Below, piece after piece: positions 17,478 to 26,516 of a stretch of 64,000 nt of DNA. A program made the translations under genes and the position numbers. The notes beneath the pieces are model-generated. The model had not been told where the DNA came from, made no database searches, and saw only the letters and a list, made by a program, of their open reading frames with translations. The stretch covers positions 186,001-250,000 of the forward strand of contig JAUKVZ010000001.1 of the NCBI GenBank assembly GCA_032355985.1. Reading direction: 5' to 3'. Every line of letters begins with the position of its first letter. Within the stretch, counting starts at the first letter, position 1. Source of the DNA: Sarcodiotheca gaudichaudii. Lineage: Eukaryota; Rhodophyta; Florideophyceae; Gigartinales; Solieriaceae.

Positions 17478-18125
17478 ATGGCAAAGGCAGGCGCCGCGTT
17501 AGCGGCGCTGAGCAGAACGGAGTTGGCCGTGATCGGCGTTGCGGGGACCATCCTCGTCGGCGCCGGCGCCATGGTTGGTCCGCGCCTGCTTCTGGGCGCG
17601 ACTCCCGGACCAGCGGAGCTCACGCTGAGCGAGCATGTCACGGACGCCGAACGGGCTTTCGCCCTGCAGTTCGAGAGCCTGCTGAAGTCCTGCCGCGGGT
17701 ATCTGCATTCGACTGGCGACGGCGCCGATCGCATGGCCCTGGCGCTGTGGAAGGATGATCGCGTTGATCGAGGCGCGATCAACCGAGGCGAGGTTCTGAT
17801 TATCGCGCACAACCCGGTCATGCTCACGCTCGAGACGATGGAGTCGGACGTTGACGACGATCCGGCGACTGCGGGCCCGCCCGTCTCTTATGAGGCACTC
17901 TTCAGCGAACGATTGTCCGATATCTGGCGCGCGCTACCGGACTGTGAGACGCATGTGATTGCGACGTCTGTAGCGGGCATTCGCTTCGCGACGACGCCGG
18001 GAGCCGATGGATTCTCTCGGCTTGAGGTCCGGCTCATATGGGATCAGACGACGTCCGATGAGCCACATGAAGCAGTGTTCAGTGTGGATTTGCCGTCGGT
18101 CCAAAGGAGCGGCCGCGGCGACTAA
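17478..18125 (+). CDS. Single-pass membrane protein of the pilus locus, pseudopilin-like N-terminus
   Basis: The 215-residue protein is not recognised as a named family. It has one N-terminal hydrophobic helix (TELAVIGVAGTILVGAGAMV) followed by a globular domain with acidic stretches. The helix starts ALSRTELAVIG, which could be read as a divergent prepilin with Ala at -1 and Glu at +5, but this is speculative. ATG 17478 with GGAG 9 bp upstream is chosen over an earlier in-frame start at 17400. It is the first gene after the prepilin terminator and runs into the next two small genes. Confidence 0.65.
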   Translation: MAKAGAALAALSRTELAVIGVAGTILVGAGAMVGPRLLLGATPGPAELTLSEHVTDAERAFALQFESLLKSCRGYLHSTGDGADRMALALWKDDRVDRGAINRGEVLIIAHNPVMLTLETMESDVDDDPATAGPPVSYEALFSERLSDIWRALPDCETHVIATSVAGIRFATTPGADGFSRLEVRLIWDQTTSDEPHEAVFSVDLPSVQRSGRGD

Positions 18126-18138
18126 CGGGAGCGTGCGC

Positions 18139-18462
18139 ATGACCAGGCACTCCGAATCGTCCAGCCGATCTCGCGGTTATCAGAATGCAGTATTGACGGT
18201 GATCGCGGCGCTGCTCGGCGTGCTTGCGCTGCAGGGCGCCCAGTCCGAGCCGCTGATCTCTTCAGCGAACGCCAGTCAGGGCTCCGGCCGCGCCATTCGT
18301 GGCGGTGGCGGCCTGGCGAATCCGGCGCAGCAGCGCCTGGAGACGCTCACCCAACTTCGCGAGATCAACGCCAGCGTGAAAAAGCTGGTTTCCAACGTCG
18401 ACGGCAAGGTTGTCGACGTGAACGTCGTCAGCATGCCTGCGAGGGCGGCTGCCCCGGAGTGA
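18139..18462 (+). CDS. Small exported or membrane-anchored protein of the pilus locus
   Basis: The 107-residue protein has a polar Ser/Arg-rich leader ending in Arg-Gly. A hydrophobic helix (YQNAVLTVIAALLGVLALQG) follows, then a Gly-rich linker and a short polar domain. The layout resembles a minor pseudopilin (cleavage after the Gly) without Glu at +5, or a simple anchored protein. ATG 18139 has ACGGGAG upstream. It is 13 bp after its neighbour and 4 bp before the GspH-like gene. The function is unknown. Confidence 0.6.
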   Translation: MTRHSESSSRSRGYQNAVLTVIAALLGVLALQGAQSEPLISSANASQGSGRAIRGGGGLANPAQQRLETLTQLREINASVKKLVSNVDGKVVDVNVVSMPARAAAPE

Positions 18463-18466
18463 TGTC

Positions 18467-19096
18467 ATGAGTTGTTCGACCATCACTTGTATAGCTGCGC
18501 GCCGAGGACGGGCGAATCGCTCCGTGTTCGGCCGTGCCTACACGCTCATTGAGCTGCTGCTTGTCGTCGCCATTCTCGGGCTTGCCGCCTCGATGGTGAT
18601 CCCGGCAATGGGGCAGACGGGCGTGCTGCGCATTCAGGCGTCCGTACGAACACTCGTTGCGGACATCACCTTCGCCCAGGCCGATGCGCTCGCGTTTCAG
18701 TCGCGCCGCGTCATTGTTTTCGGGCGGGTTGCGCAGTGGGATAGCGAAGATGGCGCATGGACGACCGTTGAGGGCAATGGCTACACGGTGTACGCGCCGC
18801 CGCTTGGCGCGTCGACGGTCGATCTGAACAACGATGTGATGTTCGATCCCTATAACCCGGAAGAGCCGCTGAGCCGCAACTTCGATGAGGATCGCTTCGG
18901 CGGCGCGACGATCAGCGAGCCGGACTTCAACGACACATCGCAACTGATTTACGACGAGCTGGGCGGCCCGGTCGCCAGCCTGACGAGTGATGAGCCCGGT
19001 CTGCCGGGCAGCGTGTCGATCGCTGGACCCGATTCCACATTCCTCGTGCAGGTGGAGGCGTTCACCGGACGCGTGACAGTGACGGAAAACGACTAA
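18467..19096 (+). CDS. GspH/FimT-like minor pseudopilin
   Basis: The 209-residue protein has a class III signal: a polar leader, then FGRA before YTLIELLLVVAILGLAASMV, with Glu at +5. The residue at -1 is Ala instead of the usual Gly. The following domain matches the GspH/FimT layout (RTLVADITFAQADALAFQSR), typical of minor pseudopilins at the filament tip. It starts 4 bp after the previous stop. The next gene is pilM. The pseudopilin assignment is good; the exact subunit is uncertain. Confidence 0.8.
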   Translation: MSCSTITCIAARRGRANRSVFGRAYTLIELLLVVAILGLAASMVIPAMGQTGVLRIQASVRTLVADITFAQADALAFQSRRVIVFGRVAQWDSEDGAWTTVEGNGYTVYAPPLGASTVDLNNDVMFDPYNPEEPLSRNFDEDRFGGATISEPDFNDTSQLIYDELGGPVASLTSDEPGLPGSVSIAGPDSTFLVQVEAFTGRVTVTEND

Positions 19097-19161
19097 TCGC
19101 AGGCACTCGAACGAGCACCAACAGCCCAGGCGTGGGCTTTCGGCGACGAAAGTGAGATGGC

Positions 19162-20361
19162 GTGTTCAGCAGGCTTCTTCAACCCGGATGTATGCCGATC
19201 GGCGTGGATATCGGCGCAGGCAGCGTGAAGCTGCTGCAACTGCGCCGCTCGGGCGGAAAGCTCTCGGTCGTCAACGGCGCTCGGTTCGACTTCGATCCGG
19301 AAGCGGTCGGCGCGGATCCGATGGAAAAGCTGGATGCAATCGCGCAGGGCGTTCGCTCGCGCATCGGCGCCGGCGGGTTCTACGGCTCGTCCTGTGTGCT
19401 GGCTATCGACGATGAGCTGCTTCGCATTCGATCCGTCCGTCAGCCGAAGATGCCTTTCGAAGAGGCAGAGTCCTCCATTCGCATCGAGGCGGCGGATCGT
19501 CTCGGATTCGATTCCAATGAGGAAGTCGAACTCGGCTGGATCCGCGCCGGCGAAGTGCGCCATGGCGAGGACATCCGTGACGAACTCATTCTTGTGGGCG
19601 CATGCAGCCCGCATGTTGATCAGATCGTCGACGCCGTCGTGCGCGGCGGACTTCGTCCGATGGCGGTCGAACCAGGATTCATCGCATGTGCGCGATCGCT
19701 CAGCCGCACGTTCCGACGAGCGTCGGACTCAGACGTGGTGCGGCTCATCGTCGAGATCGGTTACCAGCGCGCCGGCGTGATCGTGCTGCGCGGGACGGAT
19801 GTCGTTTTCTACAAGTCGATCGAAATCGGCGGGTCGCAGCTCGATGCGCTCGTCGCTGAACATCTTGAAATGGATCTGCCCGCTGCGGTCGAGCTTCGAC
19901 GCAATCGCATTCGCGCAAGCGCGACGAACTCGTCATCGCCCGTTGAAGGACGGGTGGATCGCGCGGTGTTCGCCGCGGTTCGTCCGGTGCTGGACAAACT
20001 CGCGAGCGAGGTGGCCCTGTGTCTTCGGTATTACACGGTGACCTTCCGCGGGCAGCGGCCGCTGGTGGCGATGCTTGTCGGCGGCGATGCCGCGGAGCCG
20101 GGCCTTGTTGATGTCGTGTCGAACGCACTGAATGTGCCGACGGAGATCTCCAGGCCGCTGGATGGCGTTGATCTGCGCGACGCAGGCGCCTTGTTTGATC
20201 GTCGCTCCGGCAATCTGCCGGGCTGGTGTGTCGCCACGGGTCTCTCGCTTCGCGGCGAGTCCTCACGGCGCTCGCGTTCGCTGCTTCGTCGGCGCGTCGA
20301 GGACGCTTCCTCCGAAGCGAGCCAGGCTGAGCCTGAGCAGGAAGCGAGGTCGGCCGCGTGA
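19162..20361 (+). CDS. pilM: PilM-like actin-fold assembly protein
   Basis: The 399-residue cytoplasmic protein has the SHS2/actin-like fold of PilM: IGVDIGAGSVKLLQL at the start, a middle segment with LRIRSVRQPKMPFEEAESSI, and a late LIVEIGYQRAGVIV phosphate-loop-like strand. PilM binds the N-terminal tail of PilN and links the motor to the inner-membrane alignment complex. The start is GTG at 19162. Its stop overlaps the GTG of pilN by 4 bp, so the pair is coupled. Confidence 0.88.
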   Translation: MFSRLLQPGCMPIGVDIGAGSVKLLQLRRSGGKLSVVNGARFDFDPEAVGADPMEKLDAIAQGVRSRIGAGGFYGSSCVLAIDDELLRIRSVRQPKMPFEEAESSIRIEAADRLGFDSNEEVELGWIRAGEVRHGEDIRDELILVGACSPHVDQIVDAVVRGGLRPMAVEPGFIACARSLSRTFRRASDSDVVRLIVEIGYQRAGVIVLRGTDVVFYKSIEIGGSQLDALVAEHLEMDLPAAVELRRNRIRASATNSSSPVEGRVDRAVFAAVRPVLDKLASEVALCLRYYTVTFRGQRPLVAMLVGGDAAEPGLVDVVSNALNVPTEISRPLDGVDLRDAGALFDRRSGNLPGWCVATGLSLRGESSRRSRSLLRRRVEDASSEASQAEPEQEARSAA

Positions 20362-21014
20362 CACAGTTGATCGACCTGATGCCGGAGGCGACGAGGCGGC
20401 GGCTCGGCCAGAGCAGCCTGATTCGTCGGTGGGCGCTGGGATTCGGCGCCGCAATCGTGCTGATCGTGATGACGTCGTCCTTCGTCGGCGTGTATGAGCG
20501 GCGCGTGCGAGCCGATGTGGAGTCGCTGCGCACACTGGTTGATTTCAACGCCGATCAGATGAGGCAGGCGGAGAAGCTTGTTGAACAGATCGAGTATCTG
20601 CAGGCAAAGATCGATCTGCATGATCGACTCGTGCTTCCGATTCATCTTGCGGATGTGATCTCGGTGATTGCTGAGATCACGCCGGCGCATGTGTCGCTGA
20701 CGGAGATGTCCCTCACGCCGCGTGAGAAGTCGCGGTCACGTGGTCGTCGATCGAAGCGCACATCTGACAGCGGCAGCGACAAGGAAAGTCGCCGCCTGAT
20801 TATCGAGTTGGAGGGCGTGGCGGCGAACGACTTCGAGCTTGCGGAGTTCGTCGGCGGGCTGGAGTCGCATCCGCTCTTTTCGAAGGTCGGTGTCGATCAG
20901 TCGCGCAAAATCGAGATCAATGATGTCCCCGCAAGAGAGTTCGGCGTGACGTGCGAGATCGACCTGTCGGAAGGGTTTAAGTTCACTGACTCAATTGCGG
21001 AGGTGTCCCCATGA
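20358..21014 (+). CDS. pilN: PilN-like alignment complex protein
   Basis: The 218-residue bitopic inner-membrane protein has the short N-terminal cytoplasmic IDLMP motif (family INLLP) that docks into PilM. One transmembrane helix follows (about residues 28-48), then a coiled coil, and a ferredoxin-like periplasmic domain at the C-terminus. A basic Ser/Arg-rich insert (REKSRSRGRRSKR) interrupts the periplasmic part. It overlaps pilM and pilO by 4 bp each. Confidence 0.83.
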   Translation: MTQLIDLMPEATRRRLGQSSLIRRWALGFGAAIVLIVMTSSFVGVYERRVRADVESLRTLVDFNADQMRQAEKLVEQIEYLQAKIDLHDRLVLPIHLADVISVIAEITPAHVSLTEMSLTPREKSRSRGRRSKRTSDSGSDKESRRLIIELEGVAANDFELAEFVGGLESHPLFSKVGVDQSRKIEINDVPAREFGVTCEIDLSEGFKFTDSIAEVSP

Positions 21015-21616
21015 AGCCTTCGTTGAACGTGACGATGAGTCTCTGGATGGCGGGGCTGCTGGTGTTGTCCACGGCCGTGCTTGTCTATCCGAACATGGCC
21101 TCCATCAGAGATCTGAAGCGAGAGAAAGCGGATCTGCAGGAGCGTGTCGCCCGGTCTGATGATGGCGAGGCTCGTCTTCGCGAACTCGGGGTGCAGCTTG
21201 CAGAGGCCAGGCGCGTTCTGGAAGAGGAAACGACGCCGATTCCGGATGATGGCGACATCGCCGGATTGATTCGCGAGCTGACGCGCCGCCTGGAGGCTGT
21301 CGACGTCCGAGAGCGCGAGATCACGACCGGCAGCTCGATTCGTCACGAGGATGCATCCTCGATGCCCATGTCCGTCTCCATGACGGGCGGATTCGTGAGT
21401 GTGTTTGACACGATTCGGTGGGCGGAGGATTTGCCGCGCCTGGTGCGCGTGCAACGCGTGAAGATTCAGCGTCCTCTCGATCGCAAGGGCGACGAGGATC
21501 GCGCCAATGTGCTTGTGGAGGCGGATCTGCTCTTTGATGTGCTGTTCGCCCCGCGCACTTTCGGACCTGCTCCTGAGGGCTTGCTCGCTGAAGTCGAGTC
21601 GGAGGGCGACGAATGA
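21011..21616 (+). CDS. pilO: PilO-like alignment complex protein
   Basis: The 201-residue protein has a short cytoplasmic tail and one transmembrane helix (about residues 9-27). A coiled coil follows (DLKREKADLQERVARSDDGE onward), then a C-terminal ferredoxin-like domain ending in a charged tail. Position, size and topology are those of PilO, which pairs with PilN in the periplasm. Coupled by ATGA overlaps to pilN before it and the PilP-like gene after it. Confidence 0.82.
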   Translation: MKPSLNVTMSLWMAGLLVLSTAVLVYPNMASIRDLKREKADLQERVARSDDGEARLRELGVQLAEARRVLEEETTPIPDDGDIAGLIRELTRRLEAVDVREREITTGSSIRHEDASSMPMSVSMTGGFVSVFDTIRWAEDLPRLVRVQRVKIQRPLDRKGDEDRANVLVEADLLFDVLFAPRTFGPAPEGLLAEVESEGDE

Positions 21617-22239
21617 AGCGCACGATGATGGAGTTCTGGGTCCAGGTGACGTCCGACAAGCGCAAGGCCGTTGTGCTTGGCGCGCTGTTGATCATCGCCG
21701 GCGGCATTGTGCTTCGCGCGATGCTTGTTGATAACGGCGGTCCGCGAAAGGCGCGCGCATCATCAAAGCTCAGCGCAGCGCTTTCAAGCGACGGCGCAGG
21801 CTCCGGAAACGTGCTGAGCGACCGAGAACAAGCGCGCAAGGAGCGCACAGAAATTCCTGCGCCGCGGCCTCTGGAACGCGATCTTTTCGCACTCAGCGCC
21901 CGGTACTTTCCCTTGTCCCCCCAGACGGAAGCGCCTGTCGAGGAGACCCCAAAGTCCGTACAGGGAACGGACGACAATCCAAGGGAGCAGGAGCGTTTGC
22001 GCCAGCAGGCGCTCGTGCGGAAGGTGAACGATGAGGCCGCGACGTTGCGGTTGAGGAGCACGATTGTGGGCGCGAATCCGATCGCTGTCATCGAAACGGG
22101 CAAGTCCGGCAAATCGACCGGTCAGGTTGTGCCCGTCGGCGGCGTGATCAACGGGTTCCGTCTGATCGCGGTCCATTCGCGGTCTGTCCTACTTGAAAAG
22201 AGCGGTGTCCAGGTGGAGCTGGGCCTGCTGCTGCCGTAA
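21613..22239 (+). CDS. PilP/GspC-like protein bridging inner membrane and secretin
   Basis: The 208-residue protein has one transmembrane helix (VVLGALLIIAGGIVLRAML), then a long disordered, charged linker. A small C-terminal beta domain (LRSTIVGANPIAVIETGKSG onward, ending VQVELGLLLP) resembles the homology region of GspC/PilP that contacts the secretin N domains. PilP is usually a lipoprotein; here the anchor is a transmembrane helix as in GspC, a hybrid trait. The secretin gene follows after 51 bp. Confidence 0.75.
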   Translation: MKRTMMEFWVQVTSDKRKAVVLGALLIIAGGIVLRAMLVDNGGPRKARASSKLSAALSSDGAGSGNVLSDREQARKERTEIPAPRPLERDLFALSARYFPLSPQTEAPVEETPKSVQGTDDNPREQERLRQQALVRKVNDEAATLRLRSTIVGANPIAVIETGKSGKSTGQVVPVGGVINGFRLIAVHSRSVLLEKSGVQVELGLLLP

Positions 22240-22290
22240 GGCGAGTCTTGATACGAGGCCGCCTGCACGGCGCCCGGAGGAGTTGAGGAG

Positions 22291-25170
22291 ATGTTTGAAC
22301 GATTCAGCAATGGCCGTTGCGCTGTCCTTCGCCCTGCGGGTTCCATTTGCGCCGCCTGGCTGGTTCTGGCAGCCGGGGCAGGACAGGTTGTCGCGCAGCA
22401 GGCGGAGATCGATCCGTTCAGCACGTCGAAAGCCTCCGGCGCCGACATCAGCGTCAGCGAGTTTTTGACCGTTGACCTGCATGTGCAGGATGAGGATCTG
22501 GCCAATGTGCTTCAGATGCTCTCGCTGCAAAGCCAGCGAAACATCGTGGTCAGCAACACGGTCTCCGCGACTGTGTCCGCCAACCTCTACGACGTCACGT
22601 TCTATGAAGCGCTGGACGCCATTCTCAACGTGAATGGCTACGGCTACCTCGAGCGTGGCAACTTCATTTATGTGTACACGCTGGAAGAGATCTCCGAGAT
22701 CGAGCGCGCAGCGCGCAAGGTCGTCGCGAAGGTCATCCAGCTTGATTACCTCAACGCCAACGACGCCGCCGAGTTTGTCGCGCCGCTTCTTTCCGAGGCC
22801 GGCCAGATCAAGACGAATGGCGATCCGGATACATTCAGCATCCCTGAAGGTGTGCCGGTTGGCGATGAGTCATTCGCGCTTTCCGCGACGCTGACCGTTT
22901 TCGATTATCCGGAGCACGTCGAGGAGATCGAGGCGCTGCTGCATCAGCTTGATACGAGGCCCTCCCAGGTGCTCGTCGAAGCGACGATTCTGCAGAGCAG
23001 CCTGACCGAGGACAACGCCTTTGGTGTTGATTTCTCGCTGATTGGCGATGTGAGCTTCACGGACTTCATGAGCACGGGCGGCCCGCTTTCGGCGGCCAAC
23101 GCGCTGCGCACCGGTGGTGATGGCTCGGCTGGTCAGGGTTTCTCACCTGCTGACAACCACGGCTCGGGCATCGTCAGTTCCCCCGGCCGCACCGATGGCC
23201 CGTCCACGTTCAAGCTTGGCATCGTGGAAGGCGACTTCTCGCTCTTCCTGCGCCTGCTTGACGAGGTGTCGGACACGCAGATTCTCTCGAATCCCAAGGT
23301 GCTGACGCTCAATCGTCAGCCTGCTCGCGTGCTCGTCGGCGCCCGCATCGGTTACCTCAATACGACTTCAACCGAAACTTCGACGACGCAGACCGTCGAG
23401 TTCCTGGACACTGGTACACAGCTGGCCTTCCGGCCCTTCGTCTCCAATGACGGATTCATCCGCATGGAGCTGAACCCGTCAGTCTCTGAAGGTCTTATTC
23501 GCGAGGCGACGGATGTCACCGGCGCCGTCGTGACGATTCCGGACGAGCTGACGCAGGAACTGACGACCAACGTCATCGTGCGTGACGGCAACACGATCGT
23601 TCTCGGCGGCCTGTTCAAGGAGTCGACGACGCTCAGCCGTCGCCAGGTGCCGTTCCTAGGTGACATTCCGCTGGTTGGCGCCGCCTTCCGCGGCCACGAG
23701 GACTCGATTGATCGTTCGGAGATCATCTTCATGATCACTCCGACGATCATGAACGACGAAGTTCTGCTCGAGCAGGGTCTTCGCGCTGAGTCGACGATCG
23801 AAGAGCTGCGCGCCGGCGCCCGTGAGGGTCTACTGCCCTTCAGCCGCGAGCGCATGACCGCCCAGCTCAACGTCGAGGCGGAGCGCCTCGCGCTGGCAGG
23901 CGATTCGAAGAAGGCTCTTTGGAAGGTCGAGCGTTCGCTCGAACTCAATCCGATCCAGCCGGAGGCGATCGCCCTTCGTCGCAAGCTGCTCAACGAGCCG
24001 CAGGTCTGGCCTGATGAGAGCATGCTCGAAGAGATCATCACCGGTGAAGTGAATGAGAAGCTCAAGGATGTGAAGCCCGTTCCGAGCGACGGCAAGAAGC
24101 AGTCGCGCAACATGCCGAGCGAGTTCATGCTCGAGAAGACGGAGCCGACGACGACCACGGCGCAGAACTGGACGGATGAGCACTCCGATCAGATGAACGC
24201 TGAAAACACTGATGGTGTCGAAGGCGACATCGAAACGGGCATGACTCCGACCGAGATCGCTGAGGGTGAATCCTTCCTTGATCTGGACGACTGGTCCGCG
24301 ATCGAGAACGATCCGCCCATGACGCTTGAGACGACGCCTTCCAACGCGCAGGCCGATTCGTCTTCGGCGCATGTGTTCCAGGACAGCACCGTCGAGAACG
24401 CGGACGACCTCAAGCTGACGGTCACGATCGTTCCCGGCGAAAGCAGTGGCAAGGCCAATACGCCGCTGTCCATCGATCCCAACGACACCGATCTGCCGGG
24501 TGAAGTCAAGACGGCGGCGTCCACGCCTCGTCCGGTGCAGAGCGTCTTCCCGCCGCCCGTGTATACGGAGCCGGTGGAAGAGGGTGACGTCGGCGCCATT
24601 GCGGACGCGGGTCCGTTCGAGACGGCCGATGACATCGACAACGCGAACGACTCCGGTGATGTGACGACGGCTGATCTGTTCCACGGTCCCGTCTACGTCG
24701 AGAGTGACGGCGCCCGTTACGAGGGCCCCGTGCGTCTTGATCCTGAGCACCCGGAGCTCGACCCGATGGGTCACGAGCCTGAGAATGTCGACTTCGCGAC
24801 GATTGGTCCGAACATTCCGCCGCAGGGTCGCACGGGCGGCTTCGTTCCGGCGCTCGAGATCGTCCAGGCGCCGGTTCCGACGGATCCGGTCGTCGAAGAG
24901 GAGACAGATGAGGAAGAGCCCTTCGGTCCGTTCGTCGATGCGACGACGGCGCCTCCCGGCCTTTCCAGCTCGTTCCCGCTTCCTTTCTGGCTCGATCCGG
25001 ATTGGATGCTGGTGATGCAGGAGGACTTCGACTCGAAGCCCTTCGAAATGGCTGATGGCGACAAGCCCATCTTCCGCGGCTTCTGGGAGAAGGTGCGCGA
25101 AGGCGTGTCCGGTGAGCCGCTGCAGCCTGAAACCGCGATCACCGAGGTCGTTGAAGATCCTGAGGACTAA
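22291..25170 (+). CDS. Secretin (PilQ/GspD family) with long acidic C-terminal extension
   Basis: The 959-residue outer-membrane channel has a signal peptide (cleavage near VVAQQ) and a short N-terminal secretin domain (about 50-125). An N1-type domain follows (about 145-235, with VIQLDYLNANDAAEFV), then the secretin core at about 300-490 with VLVGARIGY, DTGTQLAFRP and VPFLGDIPLVGAAFR. The family normally ends soon after the core. Here another 460 or so residues follow: a TPR-like pair (ALWKVERSLELNPIQPEA), then a Pro/Asp/Glu-rich, probably disordered tail. The ATG has GGAGGAG and a nearer GAGGAG upstream. Confidence 0.93.
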   Translation: MFERFSNGRCAVLRPAGSICAAWLVLAAGAGQVVAQQAEIDPFSTSKASGADISVSEFLTVDLHVQDEDLANVLQMLSLQSQRNIVVSNTVSATVSANLYDVTFYEALDAILNVNGYGYLERGNFIYVYTLEEISEIERAARKVVAKVIQLDYLNANDAAEFVAPLLSEAGQIKTNGDPDTFSIPEGVPVGDESFALSATLTVFDYPEHVEEIEALLHQLDTRPSQVLVEATILQSSLTEDNAFGVDFSLIGDVSFTDFMSTGGPLSAANALRTGGDGSAGQGFSPADNHGSGIVSSPGRTDGPSTFKLGIVEGDFSLFLRLLDEVSDTQILSNPKVLTLNRQPARVLVGARIGYLNTTSTETSTTQTVEFLDTGTQLAFRPFVSNDGFIRMELNPSVSEGLIREATDVTGAVVTIPDELTQELTTNVIVRDGNTIVLGGLFKESTTLSRRQVPFLGDIPLVGAAFRGHEDSIDRSEIIFMITPTIMNDEVLLEQGLRAESTIEELRAGAREGLLPFSRERMTAQLNVEAERLALAGDSKKALWKVERSLELNPIQPEAIALRRKLLNEPQVWPDESMLEEIITGEVNEKLKDVKPVPSDGKKQSRNMPSEFMLEKTEPTTTTAQNWTDEHSDQMNAENTDGVEGDIETGMTPTEIAEGESFLDLDDWSAIENDPPMTLETTPSNAQADSSSAHVFQDSTVENADDLKLTVTIVPGESSGKANTPLSIDPNDTDLPGEVKTAASTPRPVQSVFPPPVYTEPVEEGDVGAIADAGPFETADDIDNANDSGDVTTADLFHGPVYVESDGARYEGPVRLDPEHPELDPMGHEPENVDFATIGPNIPPQGRTGGFVPALEIVQAPVPTDPVVEEETDEEEPFGPFVDATTAPPGLSSSFPLPFWLDPDWMLVMQEDFDSKPFEMADGDKPIFRGFWEKVREGVSGEPLQPETAITEVVEDPED

Positions 25171-25203
25171 GCACACCCGCGCGTTCTCACACACGCGCTG
25201 TCA

Positions 25204-25227
25204 CGCCGGCCCAATAGGGGGCCGGCG
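25204..25227 (+). promoter_or_regulatory. Intercistronic hairpin between secretin and TPR lipoprotein genes
   Basis: CGCCGGCCC and GGGCCGGCG form a perfect 9-bp stem with a 6-nt loop. There is no U-tract, so it more likely stabilises or attenuates a polycistronic mRNA than ends it. Confidence 0.5.
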
Positions 25228-25239
25228 CTGGAGCTGAAG

Positions 25240-26466
25240 ATGAGCATTGATCGTACACATCGCTCTGTCGTTGGCGCCCTGGTTGGCTGCATGCTGTGCG
25301 GCGTCTTCGCCGGCGGCTGCGGCATCGGCAAGGGGTCGTACACATCCGAAGGATCCGCCATCGCGCAGGATCGGATGAAAACGCTTCATGCCGCCAACTC
25401 GTGGGATACGGCTCGCCAGCAGTTCCTCGCGGGCGATCTTCACAAAGCGAAGAAGAGCGTTGATCGCTCGATCGAGATCAACTCATCCGTGCCGAAGAGC
25501 CATTCGCTCCAGGGGCGCATTCTGATCGAGCTTGGCTCGCTGGATCAGGCGATTCATTCGTTCAAGCGCGCCATCGCCGTCGATCCGACGTTCTACGAGG
25601 CTCACTACTACCTGGGGTTCATCAACGAGCGTTTCTCGAAGTTCCAGGAAGCGCTGGAGAGCTATCAGACTGCTTCGACGCTTGCGCCGTCGAATCCGCA
25701 GTATGTGCTCGCCGCAGCAGAGATGTACATCGAGCTCGATCGCCTCGAGGAAGCGGAGGAGCTGCTCAACAGCCGCCGCGCCTCGTTTGAGCACAGCGCC
25801 GGCATTCGCCAGACGCTTGGTCACATCCTCATCATGCGGGGCGAGAAGCGCAAGGCGGTCGAAGTCTTCAACGAGGCTCGACTGCTCGCGCCCGACGATA
25901 TCTCGATCTATGAGGATCTTCTTCTCGCGCAGGTGGGCGCTGGAGACTACGCGGACGCTGAGTACTCAGCCCGTCGTCTGCTGCAGGAACCCGAGTATCG
26001 CGAGCGGAACGATCTGCTTCATGTGCAGGCGCGATGTCTGAAGGAGCTCGGGCGCCCGACGGAGGCCAGGAGCATCCTGCTCAAGCTCATCAAGACGGAA
26101 TCCGGTCAGCACGATGTTCGCGTCTGGATTGATCTGGGTGAAGTCGCCATGAAGGTGCGCGATTTCAATCGCGTGCGGCTCGTCGCGGCTCGCCTCGTCT
26201 CGGTTGCGCCGAGTCGTCCCGAAGGTTACCTGTTCATGGGAATCTTCCACAGGGAGCAGGGCAACCTGAAAGCGGCGCTCGGCAATCTGAACGATGCGAT
26301 CGCCCGTTCCGATGGCGACGCGAGCATTCACATGCTCAAGGGCCTCGTGCTCATGGATCTGGGGCGGACTGATCTTGCGGCACGAAGCTTCAATGACGCC
26401 GCTGCGCTCGATCCTTCGAATGAGACGGCTCACCTGATGCTTTCAACGGTACCGATCGAGGACTGA
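25240..26466 (+). CDS. TPR lipoprotein, pilotin/PilF-like
   Basis: The 408-residue protein has a lipoprotein signal with lipobox AGGC (acylated Cys27). About nine TPR units follow (for example AHYYLGFINERFSKFQEALE and IHMLKGLVLMDLGRTDLAAR). PilF/PilW-type TPR lipoproteins escort secretins to the outer membrane; position right after the secretin supports such a role. It is longer than PilF (about 250 residues). GGAG lies 6 bp before the ATG. Function is inferred from context. Confidence 0.8.
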   Translation: MSIDRTHRSVVGALVGCMLCGVFAGGCGIGKGSYTSEGSAIAQDRMKTLHAANSWDTARQQFLAGDLHKAKKSVDRSIEINSSVPKSHSLQGRILIELGSLDQAIHSFKRAIAVDPTFYEAHYYLGFINERFSKFQEALESYQTASTLAPSNPQYVLAAAEMYIELDRLEEAEELLNSRRASFEHSAGIRQTLGHILIMRGEKRKAVEVFNEARLLAPDDISIYEDLLLAQVGAGDYADAEYSARRLLQEPEYRERNDLLHVQARCLKELGRPTEARSILLKLIKTESGQHDVRVWIDLGEVAMKVRDFNRVRLVAARLVSVAPSRPEGYLFMGIFHREQGNLKAALGNLNDAIARSDGDASIHMLKGLVLMDLGRTDLAARSFNDAAALDPSNETAHLMLSTVPIED

Positions 26467-26516
26467 TTCGAACGCCGGGCGCTGATCGCGCCTGGTTGGG
26501 ATCGGGGGTCAGACAC

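Noticed and set aside
23830-25194. Long open frame antisense to the secretin gene (454 codons)
   Set aside because: It is a reverse-frame shadow of a GC-rich gene: Arg/His-rich product, no ribosome site, no family motifs.
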